Source: Allolucifera butyrica
GTDB taxonomy: Bacteria > Bacillota > Negativicutes > Sporomusales > UPPP01
Assembly: GCF_900476375.1 (NCBI RefSeq)
Contig: NZ_UPPP01000089.1
Span: 1 to 35,320 of the forward strand
Direction of reading: 5' to 3'
DNA length: 35,320 bases
In this document: piece by piece, positions 1 through 8,218 of the stretch
Layout: every line of letters starts with the position of its first letter
Numbering within the stretch: position 1 is the first letter of the stretch
Position numbers and translations under genes: made by a program
Notes under the pieces: generated by a model
The model's input: only the letters and a program-made list of their open reading frames with translations
Databases searched by the model: none
What the model was told of the DNA's origin: nothing

Positions 1-1400
1 GATGGCTAAACTCCTGATTCTCCAATATTTGTACAACTTATCCGATGTCAGGGTAATTGAAGAAGTGTCACTCAACTTGGCCTATATGTGGTTTGTCGGC
101 ATAAATCCTGATGAAGAACTGCCAGATGCAAGCTTGCTTGCAAAATTCAGAACGCAAAGACTTAAAGATACCAGTATGGATGATATTATTCAGGAAGTAG
201 TTCACCAATGCATTGAGAAAGGCATTATTAAGAGCCATGGACTTAGCATAGATGCTACACATACAGCAGCTAATACCACAAAAAAAGTGCCAGAACGAAT
301 TATGAAGCATCTGGCGAAAAAAATATTTAAAACATTGGATAGAGAAAACGGAAAAATACTTTCCGAAATGGATACCAATATACCCGACTATAAAGCAATG
401 GAAAATCATGAAGAAGCGAAGACTGTAATGAAAACCTATTTAGAAGAAGTGATTGCTAAAGTCCAAGAAAGCAATGAATTTTCCGATATGCCATGCACAC
501 AAGATGCGATTACCGAAGCGACGAATATAATTAGTGATGAAAAGTTTATATTGCAAAAGGGAATTCGCTCACTTATCGACCAAGATGCACGGGTTGGTTA
601 TAAATCAAAAACGGACAGTTTTTTTGGATATAAAGTAGAATTTGCCATGATTCCAGAAGAACGGATCATAACGGCTATAGAAGTAAGTGATGGAGCCTAT
701 GTAGATGGCAGCAAATTTGAAGATTTATATAAACGCACAAAAACAAGCGGCTTTGATATAAAAGAATTTTATGGCGACAAAGGCTATTTTCGCAAACCAA
801 TATTGGATATTTTAAAAGAAGACCAAGTGGAAACCATTATTCCAGTAAGTGCTTCCGTGTATAAACTTGATGACAGCAAATTCAGCTATAATAAAGATAG
901 CGATCAATGGTTTTGCGAAAGGGGTAATTATACAATTTCAAAGAAATGTCGGCGGCAAAAAAACAAAGCGGCCATGTTAACCTATACGTTTGATAAAAAA
1001 GTGTGCATAAACTGTCCCAATATAAACCAGTGTATTAATGGAAAATCTAAAGTAAAGCAGTTGTCGGTAGGAATCAACGCTGGAGAATATTACGAATACA
1101 GTCAACGATCCAAAACGGCTGAGTTTCAGGAAAAGTATAAAAAACGTGCCAGCCATGAATGGAAGAATGGTGAAATGAAGCGTTTTCATGGTTTAGACCG
1201 TGCTCGAGGGTATGGTCTGCGGAGCATGACCATTCAAGCCAAACTAACTGTGTTAGCGGTTAATTTGAAAAGAATAGCATCTCTGGTATCCTCTTATTTT
1301 GCTTGTTTTAAGCAAAGTTTTTTCTGGATAAATATATTTTTAAGAAATTTTCGTTGTGAATTATCGAGGTCTGCTTAGAATAGGGCTTTTTCAGTGGTTT
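1..1400 (+). mobile_element. IS1182-type insertion sequence, right part
   Basis: The transposase gene is followed at 1381-1398 by GGGCTTTTTCAGTGG, which resembles the terminal inverted repeat of IS1182 relatives. The left end lies outside the window, so the repeat pair and target duplication cannot be checked. Directly after the proposed end comes a family A palindrome core (GAACCGTCCCCTGACTC), suggesting that the element inserted into or next to a REP sequence. Confidence 0.6.
2..1378 (+). CDS. IS1182-family transposase (5' truncated by window edge)
   Basis: DDE transposase that would cut and join the ends of its own insertion sequence. The frame is open from the first base, and the first visible Met lies inside the N-terminal DUF772-type domain (DASLLAKFR), so the true start is upstream; family members are usually some tens of residues longer at the N-terminus. 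Likely catalytic positions are visible: Asp in LSIDATHTAANT, Asp in FYGDKGYF, and Glu in SHEWKNGEMKRFHG near the C-terminus. A Cys-rich insert (CINCPNINQC) precedes the last block, as is common in this family. The reading frame is uninterrupted to TAG, so the element may be active. The last ~25 residues are less typical and may reflect sequence near the element end. Confidence 0.9.
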   Translation: MAKLLILQYLYNLSDVRVIEEVSLNLAYMWFVGINPDEELPDASLLAKFRTQRLKDTSMDDIIQEVVHQCIEKGIIKSHGLSIDATHTAANTTKKVPERIMKHLAKKIFKTLDRENGKILSEMDTNIPDYKAMENHEEAKTVMKTYLEEVIAKVQESNEFSDMPCTQDAITEATNIISDEKFILQKGIRSLIDQDARVGYKSKTDSFFGYKVEFAMIPEERIITAIEVSDGAYVDGSKFEDLYKRTKTSGFDIKEFYGDKGYFRKPILDILKEDQVETIIPVSASVYKLDDSKFSYNKDSDQWFCERGNYTISKKCRRQKNKAAMLTYTFDKKVCINCPNINQCINGKSKVKQLSVGINAGEYYEYSQRSKTAEFQEKYKKRASHEWKNGEMKRFHGLDRARGYGLRSMTIQAKLTVLAVNLKRIASLVSSYFACFKQSFFWINIFLRNFRCELSRSA

Positions 1401-1420
1401 CGAACCGTCCCCTGACTCAC
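1400..1420 (-). repeat. REP-like palindrome, family A (half element)
   Basis: Read on the minus strand this is GAGTCAGGGGACGGTTCG, matching the copy at 11800-11823 almost base for base. Only one arm is present; the other side is replaced by the IS end. Confidence 0.6.
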
Positions 1421-1484
1421 ACTCACGCGCCAAAATTGATCGCCTAGTATCCTTTATGACATCGTTTATCGTATAGGTGTAATT

Positions 1485-2087
1485 TCAATTGAGAAATATT
1501 AAGCCGAGTTGCTCCAAAAGTAGTTCAGGCGTATAACCCCTTACATTCCTTTGAAATGAATAGAAATCTTTGCTTAAAGCCATCAACAACATATCCGCTC
1601 TAAAGACACTGTTAAGATAATTTTGTTCGTTTGCATGCATTTCGTCAAATAGTTCAACAAATAATTGATGCAAGTCGTCATGTAAAGGGCTCTGCATTCG
1701 AGACTTAAATGAATTTATCGGCGTTGATTCCTCGACCCCGGTAAGCAATTGTGCCTTTTTTTCTCTGAAACGAATAAATAAATCAAGCAGCCCCCTAAGC
1801 CGTTGATCTGGCGCATTTTTCCGGTTTGCCTCCAAGTATTCATCAATATCATCGAAAAGAAGAACAATATTATCCTTAATTAAATCCAAGCATAACTCAC
1901 TTTTATTTCGATAGCGGCGATATAGCGTTCCCGGACCAATCTGTGCTTCCGTGGCAATTTGATTCATACTAACTTGTTCGACACCATTTTGTTCAAACAG
2001 TCTAAGTGCTGCATCCAATATTCGCTGACGGTTCTCAGCAGCATCACGGCGTTCAGGACGGGTATGCTCTATATTTTTTTCATCCAT
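1485..2087 (-). CDS. TetR/AcrR family transcriptional repressor
   Basis: Ligand-responsive DNA-binding protein of 200 aa. Residues 18-64 form the TetR helix-turn-helix (RQRILDAALRLFEQNG...IATEAQIGPGTLYRRYRNKSE); the rest is an all-helical ligand/dimerisation domain. The start ATG is preceded by CAGGAG at good spacing. It diverges from the isochorismatase-like gene at 2206, and the 118-bp gap holds two GGAGANNTCTCC palindromes over the plus-strand promoter, the obvious binding sites. The likely regulon is itself plus the isochorismatase-like / MBL / MFS genes. A decayed paralogue lies at 30311-30607. The inducer is unknown; an exporter in the regulated group suggests a toxic small molecule (inference). 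Confidence 0.88.
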   Translation of the reverse strand: MDEKNIEHTRPERRDAAENRQRILDAALRLFEQNGVEQVSMNQIATEAQIGPGTLYRRYRNKSELCLDLIKDNIVLLFDDIDEYLEANRKNAPDQRLRGLLDLFIRFREKKAQLLTGVEESTPINSFKSRMQSPLHDDLHQLFVELFDEMHANEQNYLNSVFRADMLLMALSKDFYSFQRNVRGYTPELLLEQLGLIFLN

Positions 2088-2123
2088 TCGTTTTTCACTC
2101 CTGACATTTATTTCGATATTCCA

Positions 2124-2169
2124 TTGACAAGTGGAGACATCTCCGTTTAGTATAAAAGGAGAACTCTCC
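2124..2169 (+). promoter_or_regulatory. Promoter with twin TetR operators
   Basis: A possible sigma70-type promoter reads TTGACA (2124-2129), 18 bases, TAGTAT (2148-2153). Two perfect palindromes overlap it: GGAGACATCTCC at 2133-2144 in the spacer and GGAGAACTCTCC at 2158-2169 just downstream, 25 bp centre to centre. Occupancy of either would block initiation. The same pair recurs at 30568-30605 beside the decayed TetR copy, which supports function rather than chance. Confidence 0.75.
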
Positions 2170-2205
2170 GCTTAATCATAATCTATTGAGGAGGATTTTA
2201 CAATA

Positions 2206-2817
2206 ATGCAAAATCAAACTAATAAAGCTGCTCTGTTGGTCATGGATTTACAAAATGGTATTGTATCGCGTTTTGCAGAAGATGGGAAAGTACTGATTCC
2301 GTTCCAACGAGCTGTCGAGGCCGCTCGCCGACATTCTATTCCAGTTATTTTTGTGAGAGTCGCATTCCGGGAAGGCTATCCCGAAATAAGCGCCCAAAAT
2401 AAGTCGTTTTCAACCATTACAAAACGCGGTGGAATGACGATTTCCGAAGATTCGTCGCAAATTCACGATTCGCTGGCGCTTCGTCCCGCTGAGCCCGTGG
2501 TGACCAAATTACGGGTGAGCGCATTTGCCGGTAGTGATCTCGAGGTTATTCTCCGCTCCCATAGGATCGATACATTAATCTTAACCGGCATTGCCACAAG
2601 TGGGGTCGTACTTTCCACTCTGCGGGAAGCCGCCGACAAAGATTACGGTCTAATCGTACTTTCCGACGCCTGTCTGGACGCAGATCCGGAAGTTCACCGG
2701 GTGTTAATGGAGATTGGCAAATCACTCCACAAAAACAGGTTGCCGTATACACAAACGCCAAATGCCGTTGCATACGGTAAATATATTGAGAGCTATAAAA
2801 AGGGGTGCGTAAATTGA
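2206..2817 (+). CDS. Isochorismatase-like hydrolase lacking the catalytic Cys
   Basis: Cytoplasmic alpha/beta protein of 203 aa in the cysteine-hydrolase (isochorismatase/nicotinamidase) superfamily, whose members hydrolyse amides or enol-ethers. Asp14 (VMDLQNG) and Lys101 (VVTKLRVSAF) of the usual D-K-C triad are present. The nucleophile position in the TxxCVxxT motif is Val134 (IATSGVVLSTLREA), so a thiol mechanism is not possible; isochorismatases of the EntB type also lack Cys. A clear GAGGAGG site precedes the ATG. It is first in a plus-strand group under the TetR operators, and its stop overlaps the next start. A truncated duplicate starts at 30642. The substrate cannot be assigned. Confidence 0.85.
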   Translation: MQNQTNKAALLVMDLQNGIVSRFAEDGKVLIPFQRAVEAARRHSIPVIFVRVAFREGYPEISAQNKSFSTITKRGGMTISEDSSQIHDSLALRPAEPVVTKLRVSAFAGSDLEVILRSHRIDTLILTGIATSGVVLSTLREAADKDYGLIVLSDACLDADPEVHRVLMEIGKSLHKNRLPYTQTPNAVAYGKYIESYKKGCVN

Positions 2818-3467
2818 AAATCAAATGGTTAGGCCAATCATGCTTTCTGATAACTTCGGAAAATGGAACAAAAATACTCACTGATCCGTTCAAAAATATG
2901 TTGGGTTATAAGTTACCTGAAATTGAAGCGAATATCGTATCTACCAGTCACAATCACAGCGACCATAATAATATTAATGCAGTCAAATGCAGCTTTACCC
3001 ATTTCAACGAACTGGGTACTTTTGATGTAAATGGTATTGCTATAAAAGGGGTAGCAACATTTCATGATAAGGCTTTGGGGACCAAGAGAGGAAAAAACAC
3101 GATATATAACTTTAGTATTGATGGAATCAATGTTTGCCACTGCGGCGATCTGGGCCACGTGCTAACAGATACTCAGATTAACGAAATAGGAACCGTAGAC
3201 ATACTCCTGCTCCCCACTGGCGGACGCGCCACCATTGGTGCACTGGATGCTGTTCAAGTCATGAAGCAGCTGAATCCGGCAATTGTGATCCCGATGCATT
3301 ACCGGACAAAGGCGTTCGGGCTGCTTGGCTTTTTATTTGAAAAGGTCGATAAGTTCATTGCTGCTTCGGGGTTAAAGACGAAAAAGTGTGAGGAACTGGA
3401 CATTGACAAAGCCGATATAAAAGAATCCAAAGAAGATAAAGAGATTGTTATCCTTCAATATGATTGA
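2814..3467 (+). CDS. MBL-fold metal-dependent hydrolase (UlaG-like, COG2220)
   Basis: Metallo-beta-lactamase-fold hydrolase of about 217 aa. The HxHxDH metal motif is present as SHNHSDHNN near residue 46, followed by CHCGDLGH and IPMHYRT, which supply further metal ligands. The family includes L-ascorbate-6-phosphate lactonase and many uncharacterised hydrolases. I prefer the TTG at 2814: AAAAAGGGG ends about 9 bases upstream and the protein then begins KIKWLGQSCF, the usual family start. A GTG at 2805 is possible but lies inside the ribosome site. The start overlaps the stop of the isochorismatase-like gene, so the two are translationally coupled and probably act on related metabolites. Confidence 0.85.
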   Translation: MKIKWLGQSCFLITSENGTKILTDPFKNMLGYKLPEIEANIVSTSHNHSDHNNINAVKCSFTHFNELGTFDVNGIAIKGVATFHDKALGTKRGKNTIYNFSIDGINVCHCGDLGHVLTDTQINEIGTVDILLLPTGGRATIGALDAVQVMKQLNPAIVIPMHYRTKAFGLLGFLFEKVDKFIAASGLKTKKCEELDIDKADIKESKEDKEIVILQYD

Positions 3468-3503
3468 GATCAGACAGCTTTGAACATAAGGAGAGTTATA
3501 TTC

Positions 3504-4700
3504 ATGCCGCTTTGGAAAAGAAATTTAATCGTTTGCTGGTTTGGAATTTTCGTAGCAGCTATCGGAATGAGTCAGATCGCCCCTGTATTGCCGCTTTATA
3601 TACAGCATTTGGGTGTTCATAGTACATCTTCCATCGCCCAACTTTCAGGCGTTGCTTTTGGTGTTACCTATTTAATTTCAGCTATTTTCTCACCAATTTG
3701 GGGGCATTTTGCCGATAAAGTTGGGCGAAAGCCAATGATTCTGCGGGCAAGCCTGGGTATGGCATTGGTTATCTCTTGTATGGGATTTGCGCCGAATATA
3801 TATATACTAATAGGATTAAGATTGTTGGAGGGTGTTATCACAGGTTTTAGTACAGCGTGTACCGCTTTAATTGCCACTCAGACGGATAAGGAACACGCGG
3901 GATATGCTTTAGGCACACTTTCAACTGGAAGTATTGCCGGTTCTCTACTTGGCCCAATAATTGGCGGATTTATAGAAGAGACCCTTGGCTTTCAACCTGT
4001 ATTTTTCATAACAGGTGCCTTACTGCTGATTGCATTTATTATGACCGCCTTATTTGTAAAAGAATCTTTTGTCCGTCAGGATAAAAAAGCAAATAGTATC
4101 AAGAAGATATGGGAAGATGTCCCTGAAAAGAGTTTGACTATTATTCTGCTTGTAACCTTTTTCATTTTAACTCTAGGGTTATATTCTATAGAACCCATCG
4201 TAACTGTTTACGTCACCCAATTAACCAAAGGTACTGCTACTGCTCATGTCGCACTGTTGGCCGGATTAGCGTTCTCCGCCTCAGGGCTGGCAAACATAAT
4301 TTCAGCTCCAAGGCTGGGCAGACTTTCTGATAAAATAGGTGCGCATAAAGTTATATTAATTGCGCTCATTGTTGCCGGAATCATTTATATACCACAAGCC
4401 TTTGTAAAAAATCCATGGCAATTGATAGGGCTGCGCTTTTTATTGGGCTTAGCGATAGCTGGGTTGAACCCTTCTATTAATACCCTTGTTAAGAAAATTA
4501 CACCAGATTCACTTGTAGGTGGAGTTTTTGGTCTTACCATGTCTGCCGGATATCTGGGCGTATTTGGTGGCTCTGTTTTAGGCGGGCAGCTGGCAGCCTA
4601 TTTAGGTATTTCATATGTCTTTTTTGCAACCAGCGCATTGCTGCTGATAAATGCAATATGGGTGTATTTTAAAGTGTATAAAAAGCTTTGCTACACCTAA
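3504..4700 (+). CDS. MFS drug-efflux-type transporter
   Basis: Major facilitator protein of 398 aa with 12 predicted membrane segments, an MFS motif A between TM2 and TM3 (GHFADKVGRKPM) and a second-half copy (GRLSDKIGAHKV). The N-terminus (WKRNLIVCWFGIFVAAIGMSQIAPVLPLYI) resembles MdtG/YttB-like multidrug exporters. ATG 3504 is chosen because AAGGAGAG lies 9 bases before it; a TTG at 3480 lies upstream of that site. It is the third gene of the group controlled by the GGAGANNTCTCC operators. A TetR-regulated exporter with two hydrolases is a common detoxification arrangement (inference); the drug is not predictable. Confidence 0.85.
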   Translation: MPLWKRNLIVCWFGIFVAAIGMSQIAPVLPLYIQHLGVHSTSSIAQLSGVAFGVTYLISAIFSPIWGHFADKVGRKPMILRASLGMALVISCMGFAPNIYILIGLRLLEGVITGFSTACTALIATQTDKEHAGYALGTLSTGSIAGSLLGPIIGGFIEETLGFQPVFFITGALLLIAFIMTALFVKESFVRQDKKANSIKKIWEDVPEKSLTIILLVTFFILTLGLYSIEPIVTVYVTQLTKGTATAHVALLAGLAFSASGLANIISAPRLGRLSDKIGAHKVILIALIVAGIIYIPQAFVKNPWQLIGLRFLLGLAIAGLNPSINTLVKKITPDSLVGGVFGLTMSAGYLGVFGGSVLGGQLAAYLGISYVFFATSALLLINAIWVYFKVYKKLCYT

Positions 4701-4823
4701 TATGGAGTTTTTAAATTTTCAGGGCTATGATGGCAACGGTCTCCCAGATATAGAAACACACAAAACAAGGCCCCAACCCTTGCATTACACAAGGATTGAA
4801 GCCCATTTTACACCGTTATCAGT

Positions 4824-4841
4824 GATACGGTTCTCCGTATC
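4824..4841. terminator. Small hairpin between convergent genes
   Basis: GATACGG (4824-4830), a 4-base loop, CCGTATC (4835-4841). It lies between the convergent MFS and acyltransferase genes, where a shared terminator is expected. Neither side has a good T-tract, so the assignment is weak. Confidence 0.3.
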
Positions 4842-4886
4842 TAATAATAAAGTGGCTGGATTAAAACAGTATATTAACAGCCGTCA

Positions 4887-6053
4887 TTATATAGTTTGCT
4901 TATTGCCGCTAGAGGCAGGAGGCAATCTTTTTAGTTTTCCTATTACATATTCTGAAAGTAAGAAACATAGTACCATACATGAACCTGCCACTAAAAGATA
5001 TTTAAAGAAAACAGGTAACTGTATTTTTAGTGCCATATAAGTAGCAGATATTACGATCAGTTGGTGAATGTAGTACATGGTATAAGAATTGGCCGAAAGT
5101 CTGCGCCACAGATATGCACTGCTATCCACATATCGATGAAAAAAGGCTATAAAAGCAAACACAGCAGCAAGGCAGAAATAGGAATGGAGTGCTGCATTCC
5201 CTACTTTTAATAAAAGAGGAGTGGTATCTGCAAAAGTAACTCGGTAAACAAGAAATACTATCAACAATATAATTGCGGCGCTGAACCATCGCCCCAATCG
5301 CGGCATATAGCCTCCATCTGTAAACCATAAATTTTTCCAGGCATATATCCCTAAAACAAAATAACCAATGTAGGCCCCAAACCGAGATGGCTGCAGAGAG
5401 ATGATATATAGTTTATTAAACCAGGTATCCGGAAGAAAGAATAGACTAGGAATAAAGAAACTGACTGCCATAATGAATCCAAACAAAGGGAAAAAATATC
5501 CGGAAGGCGCTTGCGCTATGGCTTTTCGCTCAAAAATAGCCGGGTTCATAGTATATAATATCGCCACACCTAAAAAGAAATAACTTAATTCACCTAAAAA
5601 CCAATAATGAGCATGGTTAAAGATAACGGGCGTAAAAAACATCGTTTTTACGTAAAGAAAATACTCTGGTGGTGTACTAGACCGGCTATACCAAATCATA
5701 TAAGTAATAACCGGAGCCAGAAACAACACACCACCTATCCAGGGAAGAACAATACGGAAAAATTTGTCTTTAAGAAATACTATGGTTCCCTTTCTCTGCA
5801 GGACAGGTACTGCAAAATAACCGGCAATAAAAAACATAATAGGCATAATATAAACATCTGTTGCCATAACAAATAAAGTAAACAAGGAACTGTTCTGCGT
5901 ATCCACGACATACCACCATTGAGGGGCATGCGCCATATAAGTAATTGAGACATGAAAGGCAATAACCAACAGAACAATAAAAGCACGTAAATTATCTAAA
6001 AAGTATATTCGGTTACCCGTTCTGTTACTAGCACTTTCCACACTACTTTTCAT
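4887..6053 (-). CDS. Integral membrane acyltransferase (acyltransferase-3 family)
   Basis: Membrane protein of about 388 aa with roughly 10 hydrophobic segments. The N-terminal block YFLDNLRAFIVLLVIAFHVS carries the His of the acyltransferase-3 (OafA/NodX/OpgC-like) family, which transfers acyl groups to sugars, lipids or cell-wall glycans across the membrane. The C-terminal block NSYTMYYIHQLIVI is also typical. Three starts are possible: TTG 6086, ATG 6065 and ATG 6053. AAAGGA sits directly against ATG 6065 but 12 bases before ATG 6053, so the last is preferred. The gene is alone on its strand between repeats; the acceptor is unknown. Confidence 0.8.
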   Translation of the reverse strand: MKSSVESASNRTGNRIYFLDNLRAFIVLLVIAFHVSITYMAHAPQWWYVVDTQNSSLFTLFVMATDVYIMPIMFFIAGYFAVPVLQRKGTIVFLKDKFFRIVLPWIGGVLFLAPVITYMIWYSRSSTPPEYFLYVKTMFFTPVIFNHAHYWFLGELSYFFLGVAILYTMNPAIFERKAIAQAPSGYFFPLFGFIMAVSFFIPSLFFLPDTWFNKLYIISLQPSRFGAYIGYFVLGIYAWKNLWFTDGGYMPRLGRWFSAAIILLIVFLVYRVTFADTTPLLLKVGNAALHSYFCLAAVFAFIAFFHRYVDSSAYLWRRLSANSYTMYYIHQLIVISATYMALKIQLPVFFKYLLVAGSCMVLCFLLSEYVIGKLKRLPPASSGNKQTI

Positions 6054-6130
6054 AAAAATTTTCATTCCTTTCTCTATGTACCGCAAGCGGCCCGCCGCTC
6101 AAGGCACAAAAATGTATGAAAGTATTAAAT

Positions 6131-6247
6131 CTATACCTATTTTCCGAAAAACTATGACCATTTCTCGTTTATCTCAAAATGCCTACACCCTTTATTTCCC
6201 ATAAAAAACAAAACTCCTGCCAAATTCTATATTGAGGCAGAAGTTTA
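6131..6247 (-). repeat. Dispersed repeat family B, copy 1 (contains terminator)
   Basis: Nearly identical over about 100 bp to 9776-9894 and related to 33405-33504. On the minus strand it forms AAACTTCTGCC / GGCAGGAGTTT (6246-6236 with 6221-6211) followed by a T-rich run, an intrinsic terminator placed about 90 bases after the SDR gene (stop at 6337). Beyond it, on the same strand, GGCAGGAG could act as a ribosome site for a 16-codon ORF (6202-6152, MGNKGCRHFEINEKWS). Confidence 0.75.
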
Positions 6248-6336
6248 TTATTCCATTCGCAAAAATACAAGGTGTTAAAAGCCTGGGCGTTTGGATTTCC
6301 CTGAGAATATACATAATCAGGCTTTTAAGGGCATAC

Positions 6337-7212
6337 CTAGGCAGAACCGATGTCCGCGGTCAATGCAGGACCCTCTGGCCTCCAGCCCAGCCGTTCCTGG
6401 GTCAGCACACTTGACGTTGGATTATCGGTTGTCACAAAGGCGGAAAGCCAGCCAAAGTGGGCATCTGCCTCTCCCCGGGAAATACTTACCACCGGTAGAT
6501 TCAGTCGGCGTCCGATGGCATCGGCAATGTCCCGGAACAATACGCCCTCCTCACCAACTCCGTGTAACTGTGAGCCGGCCGGGGCGGCTTCCACGGCTAA
6601 CCGAAACAGATGCGCCGCATCAAGCCGATGTACGGCGGGCCAGCGGTTCGAACCTTCGCCGACAAAGGCTGACACCCCCTTCCTGCGGGCAATGTCGATG
6701 AGTACCGAAGCAAAGCCATGCCGATTGAAATCATGTACGCACGGCGCAAGCCGCACGACCGAGGATCGTACTCCGCGCTCAACCAGCGCAATTGCCGCAT
6801 TCTCCGACGCGGCCCGGGGAAATTCAGCCGCCCCCTGGTCCTCTTCCGTTGCCAAACGCCCTAGTGACGGGACCGCCAATGTTCCGGAGGTAATTACGAA
6901 GGGCTTGCCGGACCCGTCTAGAGCGGCACCCATCGCTTCAATGGCACGCAAATCAGCAGCGACGGCGCCGGCGTAGTTGCTGAAGTCATGTATGAATGCC
7001 AGGTGAATGACACCGTCCGCAGCGGCTGCTCCTCTGCGCAGGCTGTCGAGGTCATCCAATGAACCATGATGTACTGCAGCCCCGGCAGCCGTTAACGCTG
7101 CGTCACTCTTGTCGGAACGGGCAAAGCCGACGACTTGATGACCCACATCGATAAGTTCGCGAACAACCGCAGATCCTATGAAGCCTGTTGCACCTGTGAC
7201 AAAAATACGCAT
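6337..7212 (-). CDS. NAD(P)-dependent epimerase/reductase-like SDR protein
   Basis: Extended/atypical short-chain dehydrogenase of 291 aa. The N-terminal Rossmann motif is complete (VTGATGFIGS, Gly7, Gly10, Gly13) and followed by a strand ending GFARSDKSD that would select NADP or NAD. In place of the classical YxxxK the region reads ASENAAIAL, as in several atypical SDR groups, so oxidoreductase chemistry is likely but not certain. AAGGAGG precedes the ATG at good spacing. Base composition is clearly GC-richer than flanking genes, suggesting acquisition from a high-GC donor. It is the last gene of a minus-strand group after TetR and the flavodoxin/ferredoxin, and a family B terminator follows it. 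Confidence 0.85.
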   Translation of the reverse strand: MRIFVTGATGFIGSAVVRELIDVGHQVVGFARSDKSDAALTAAGAAVHHGSLDDLDSLRRGAAAADGVIHLAFIHDFSNYAGAVAADLRAIEAMGAALDGSGKPFVITSGTLAVPSLGRLATEEDQGAAEFPRAASENAAIALVERGVRSSVVRLAPCVHDFNRHGFASVLIDIARRKGVSAFVGEGSNRWPAVHRLDAAHLFRLAVEAAPAGSQLHGVGEEGVLFRDIADAIGRRLNLPVVSISRGEADAHFGWLSAFVTTDNPTSSVLTQERLGWRPEGPALTADIGSA

Positions 7213-7239
7213 AATAAATTCCTCCTTGCGCTAGATCCA

Positions 7240-7249
7240 AGTCTAGACT
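7240..7249. promoter_or_regulatory. Short palindrome before SDR gene
   Basis: AGTCTAGACT is a perfect 10-bp palindrome in the 46-base gap upstream of the SDR gene. It shares the CTAGAC core with the operator at 8186-8203. It could be a weak secondary TetR site; the evidence is thin. Confidence 0.3.
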
Positions 7250-7258
7250 ATTTAATAA

Positions 7259-8026
7259 TTACGGTAATTGAGATAATTTTACTTTAGGATGATGATACCG
7301 TTGCTTGCTTTGAGTTATGTCTTTATAATTGATGGCTTTTTGCGGACACCAATGAATACACGCAAGGCAACGTTCGCAGTTATGCTTGAATGTTACTTTT
7401 TCATCTACAATCTCAATATTTTTTACTGGACAAACCGAAACACAAATGCCGCATTTTGTACAACATTCTGAAATGCTATAATTTTTATCAGTAAACTTGT
7501 ATTTGGCAACTGATTTTTTATGCATCGTCTTAAAAAGAAAAGCAAGAGGTCCCGAACCGCCTTTTATTTTACATTCCTTTCTGCTCTTAATGGCTTGAAT
7601 GATGCCACTAAGCCGAGTGTCAGCCTTCGAGAGCAGTTTGGGCAGTTTATCGGTCTTTATATCAACCATCAGTATGTAAGTTGACAAAATAGGCAGTTTA
7701 GATCCGTAATGTAAATATCCCCCTTTTTCTTTCAGGATATTATCGACATCAGCTAAGCTTGTACCAATAGCTCCCCCGCAGGTGACCACCGAAAAGAAAT
7801 AAGCATTTTTATTGAAATCACCGCTTTTAATAAATCCTTGTACCATATTGGGCAGTCCAAATGCATAAGTAGGAAATACAAAACCGATTACTTCGCTATT
7901 GCATTTATAATTCATTCCGACTTTGGAGATTGGTAACACATCAGTATCACCTAAAGCAGCGGCGATATCAAGGGCGGTTTGCAGACTATTTCCTGTTGCA
8001 GAAAAGTAAAAAATCGTTTTCTTCAT
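7259..8026 (-). CDS. EFR1-type flavodoxin/ferredoxin fusion protein
   Basis: Cytoplasmic electron carrier of about 255 aa. Residues 1-150 form a flavodoxin-like domain (FYFSATGNSLQTA binds the FMN phosphate; VVTCGGAIGTS). The C-terminal third has two 4Fe-4S motifs, CTKCGICVSVCPVKNIE and CERCLACIHWCP. The architecture matches EFR1-family ferrodoxins of anaerobes, which pass low-potential electrons to unidentified partners. The ATG at 8026 is chosen because GAGGT lies 8-9 bases upstream; an in-frame ATG at 8044 lies before that site. It sits between a TetR gene and an SDR reductase on the same strand, so it may feed electrons to the same process (inference). A long leader of about 160 bases separates it from the operator at 8186. 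Confidence 0.88.
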   Translation of the reverse strand: MKKTIFYFSATGNSLQTALDIAAALGDTDVLPISKVGMNYKCNSEVIGFVFPTYAFGLPNMVQGFIKSGDFNKNAYFFSVVTCGGAIGTSLADVDNILKEKGGYLHYGSKLPILSTYILMVDIKTDKLPKLLSKADTRLSGIIQAIKSRKECKIKGGSGPLAFLFKTMHKKSVAKYKFTDKNYSISECCTKCGICVSVCPVKNIEIVDEKVTFKHNCERCLACIHWCPQKAINYKDITQSKQRYHHPKVKLSQLP

Positions 8027-8185
8027 GTTCACATACCTCACCATTGATGTTATTTAAATTTATAAACCAGTTCCCCTATAAGGCTAATCATTCAGGCTTT
8101 TGCACATTTCTATTGAAACTTCATTTCTTGTCCTTTATTTTCCGTTACAATTTACAAATGGCATCGTTTGTACCCCTCTTTTAAA

Positions 8186-8203
8186 TGAGTGTCTAGTTAG
8201 TCA
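8186..8203 (-). promoter_or_regulatory. TetR operator upstream of flavodoxin gene
   Basis: The imperfect palindrome TGAGTGTCTAGTTAGTCA, centred on CTAG, matches the site at 8834-8851 at 14 of 18 positions. It lies just past the end of the TetR gene and upstream of the flavodoxin gene, so the TetR probably controls both transcripts. Confidence 0.55.
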
Positions 8204-8218
8204 TTTATGAGTAAAAAA

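Noticed and set aside
6350..6976. 208-codon plus-strand frame opposite the SDR gene
   Set aside because: Shadow of a GC-rich gene: the minus frame has a Rossmann motif and AAGGAGG, while the plus frame has Arg/Ser/Pro-rich nonsense and no ribosome site.
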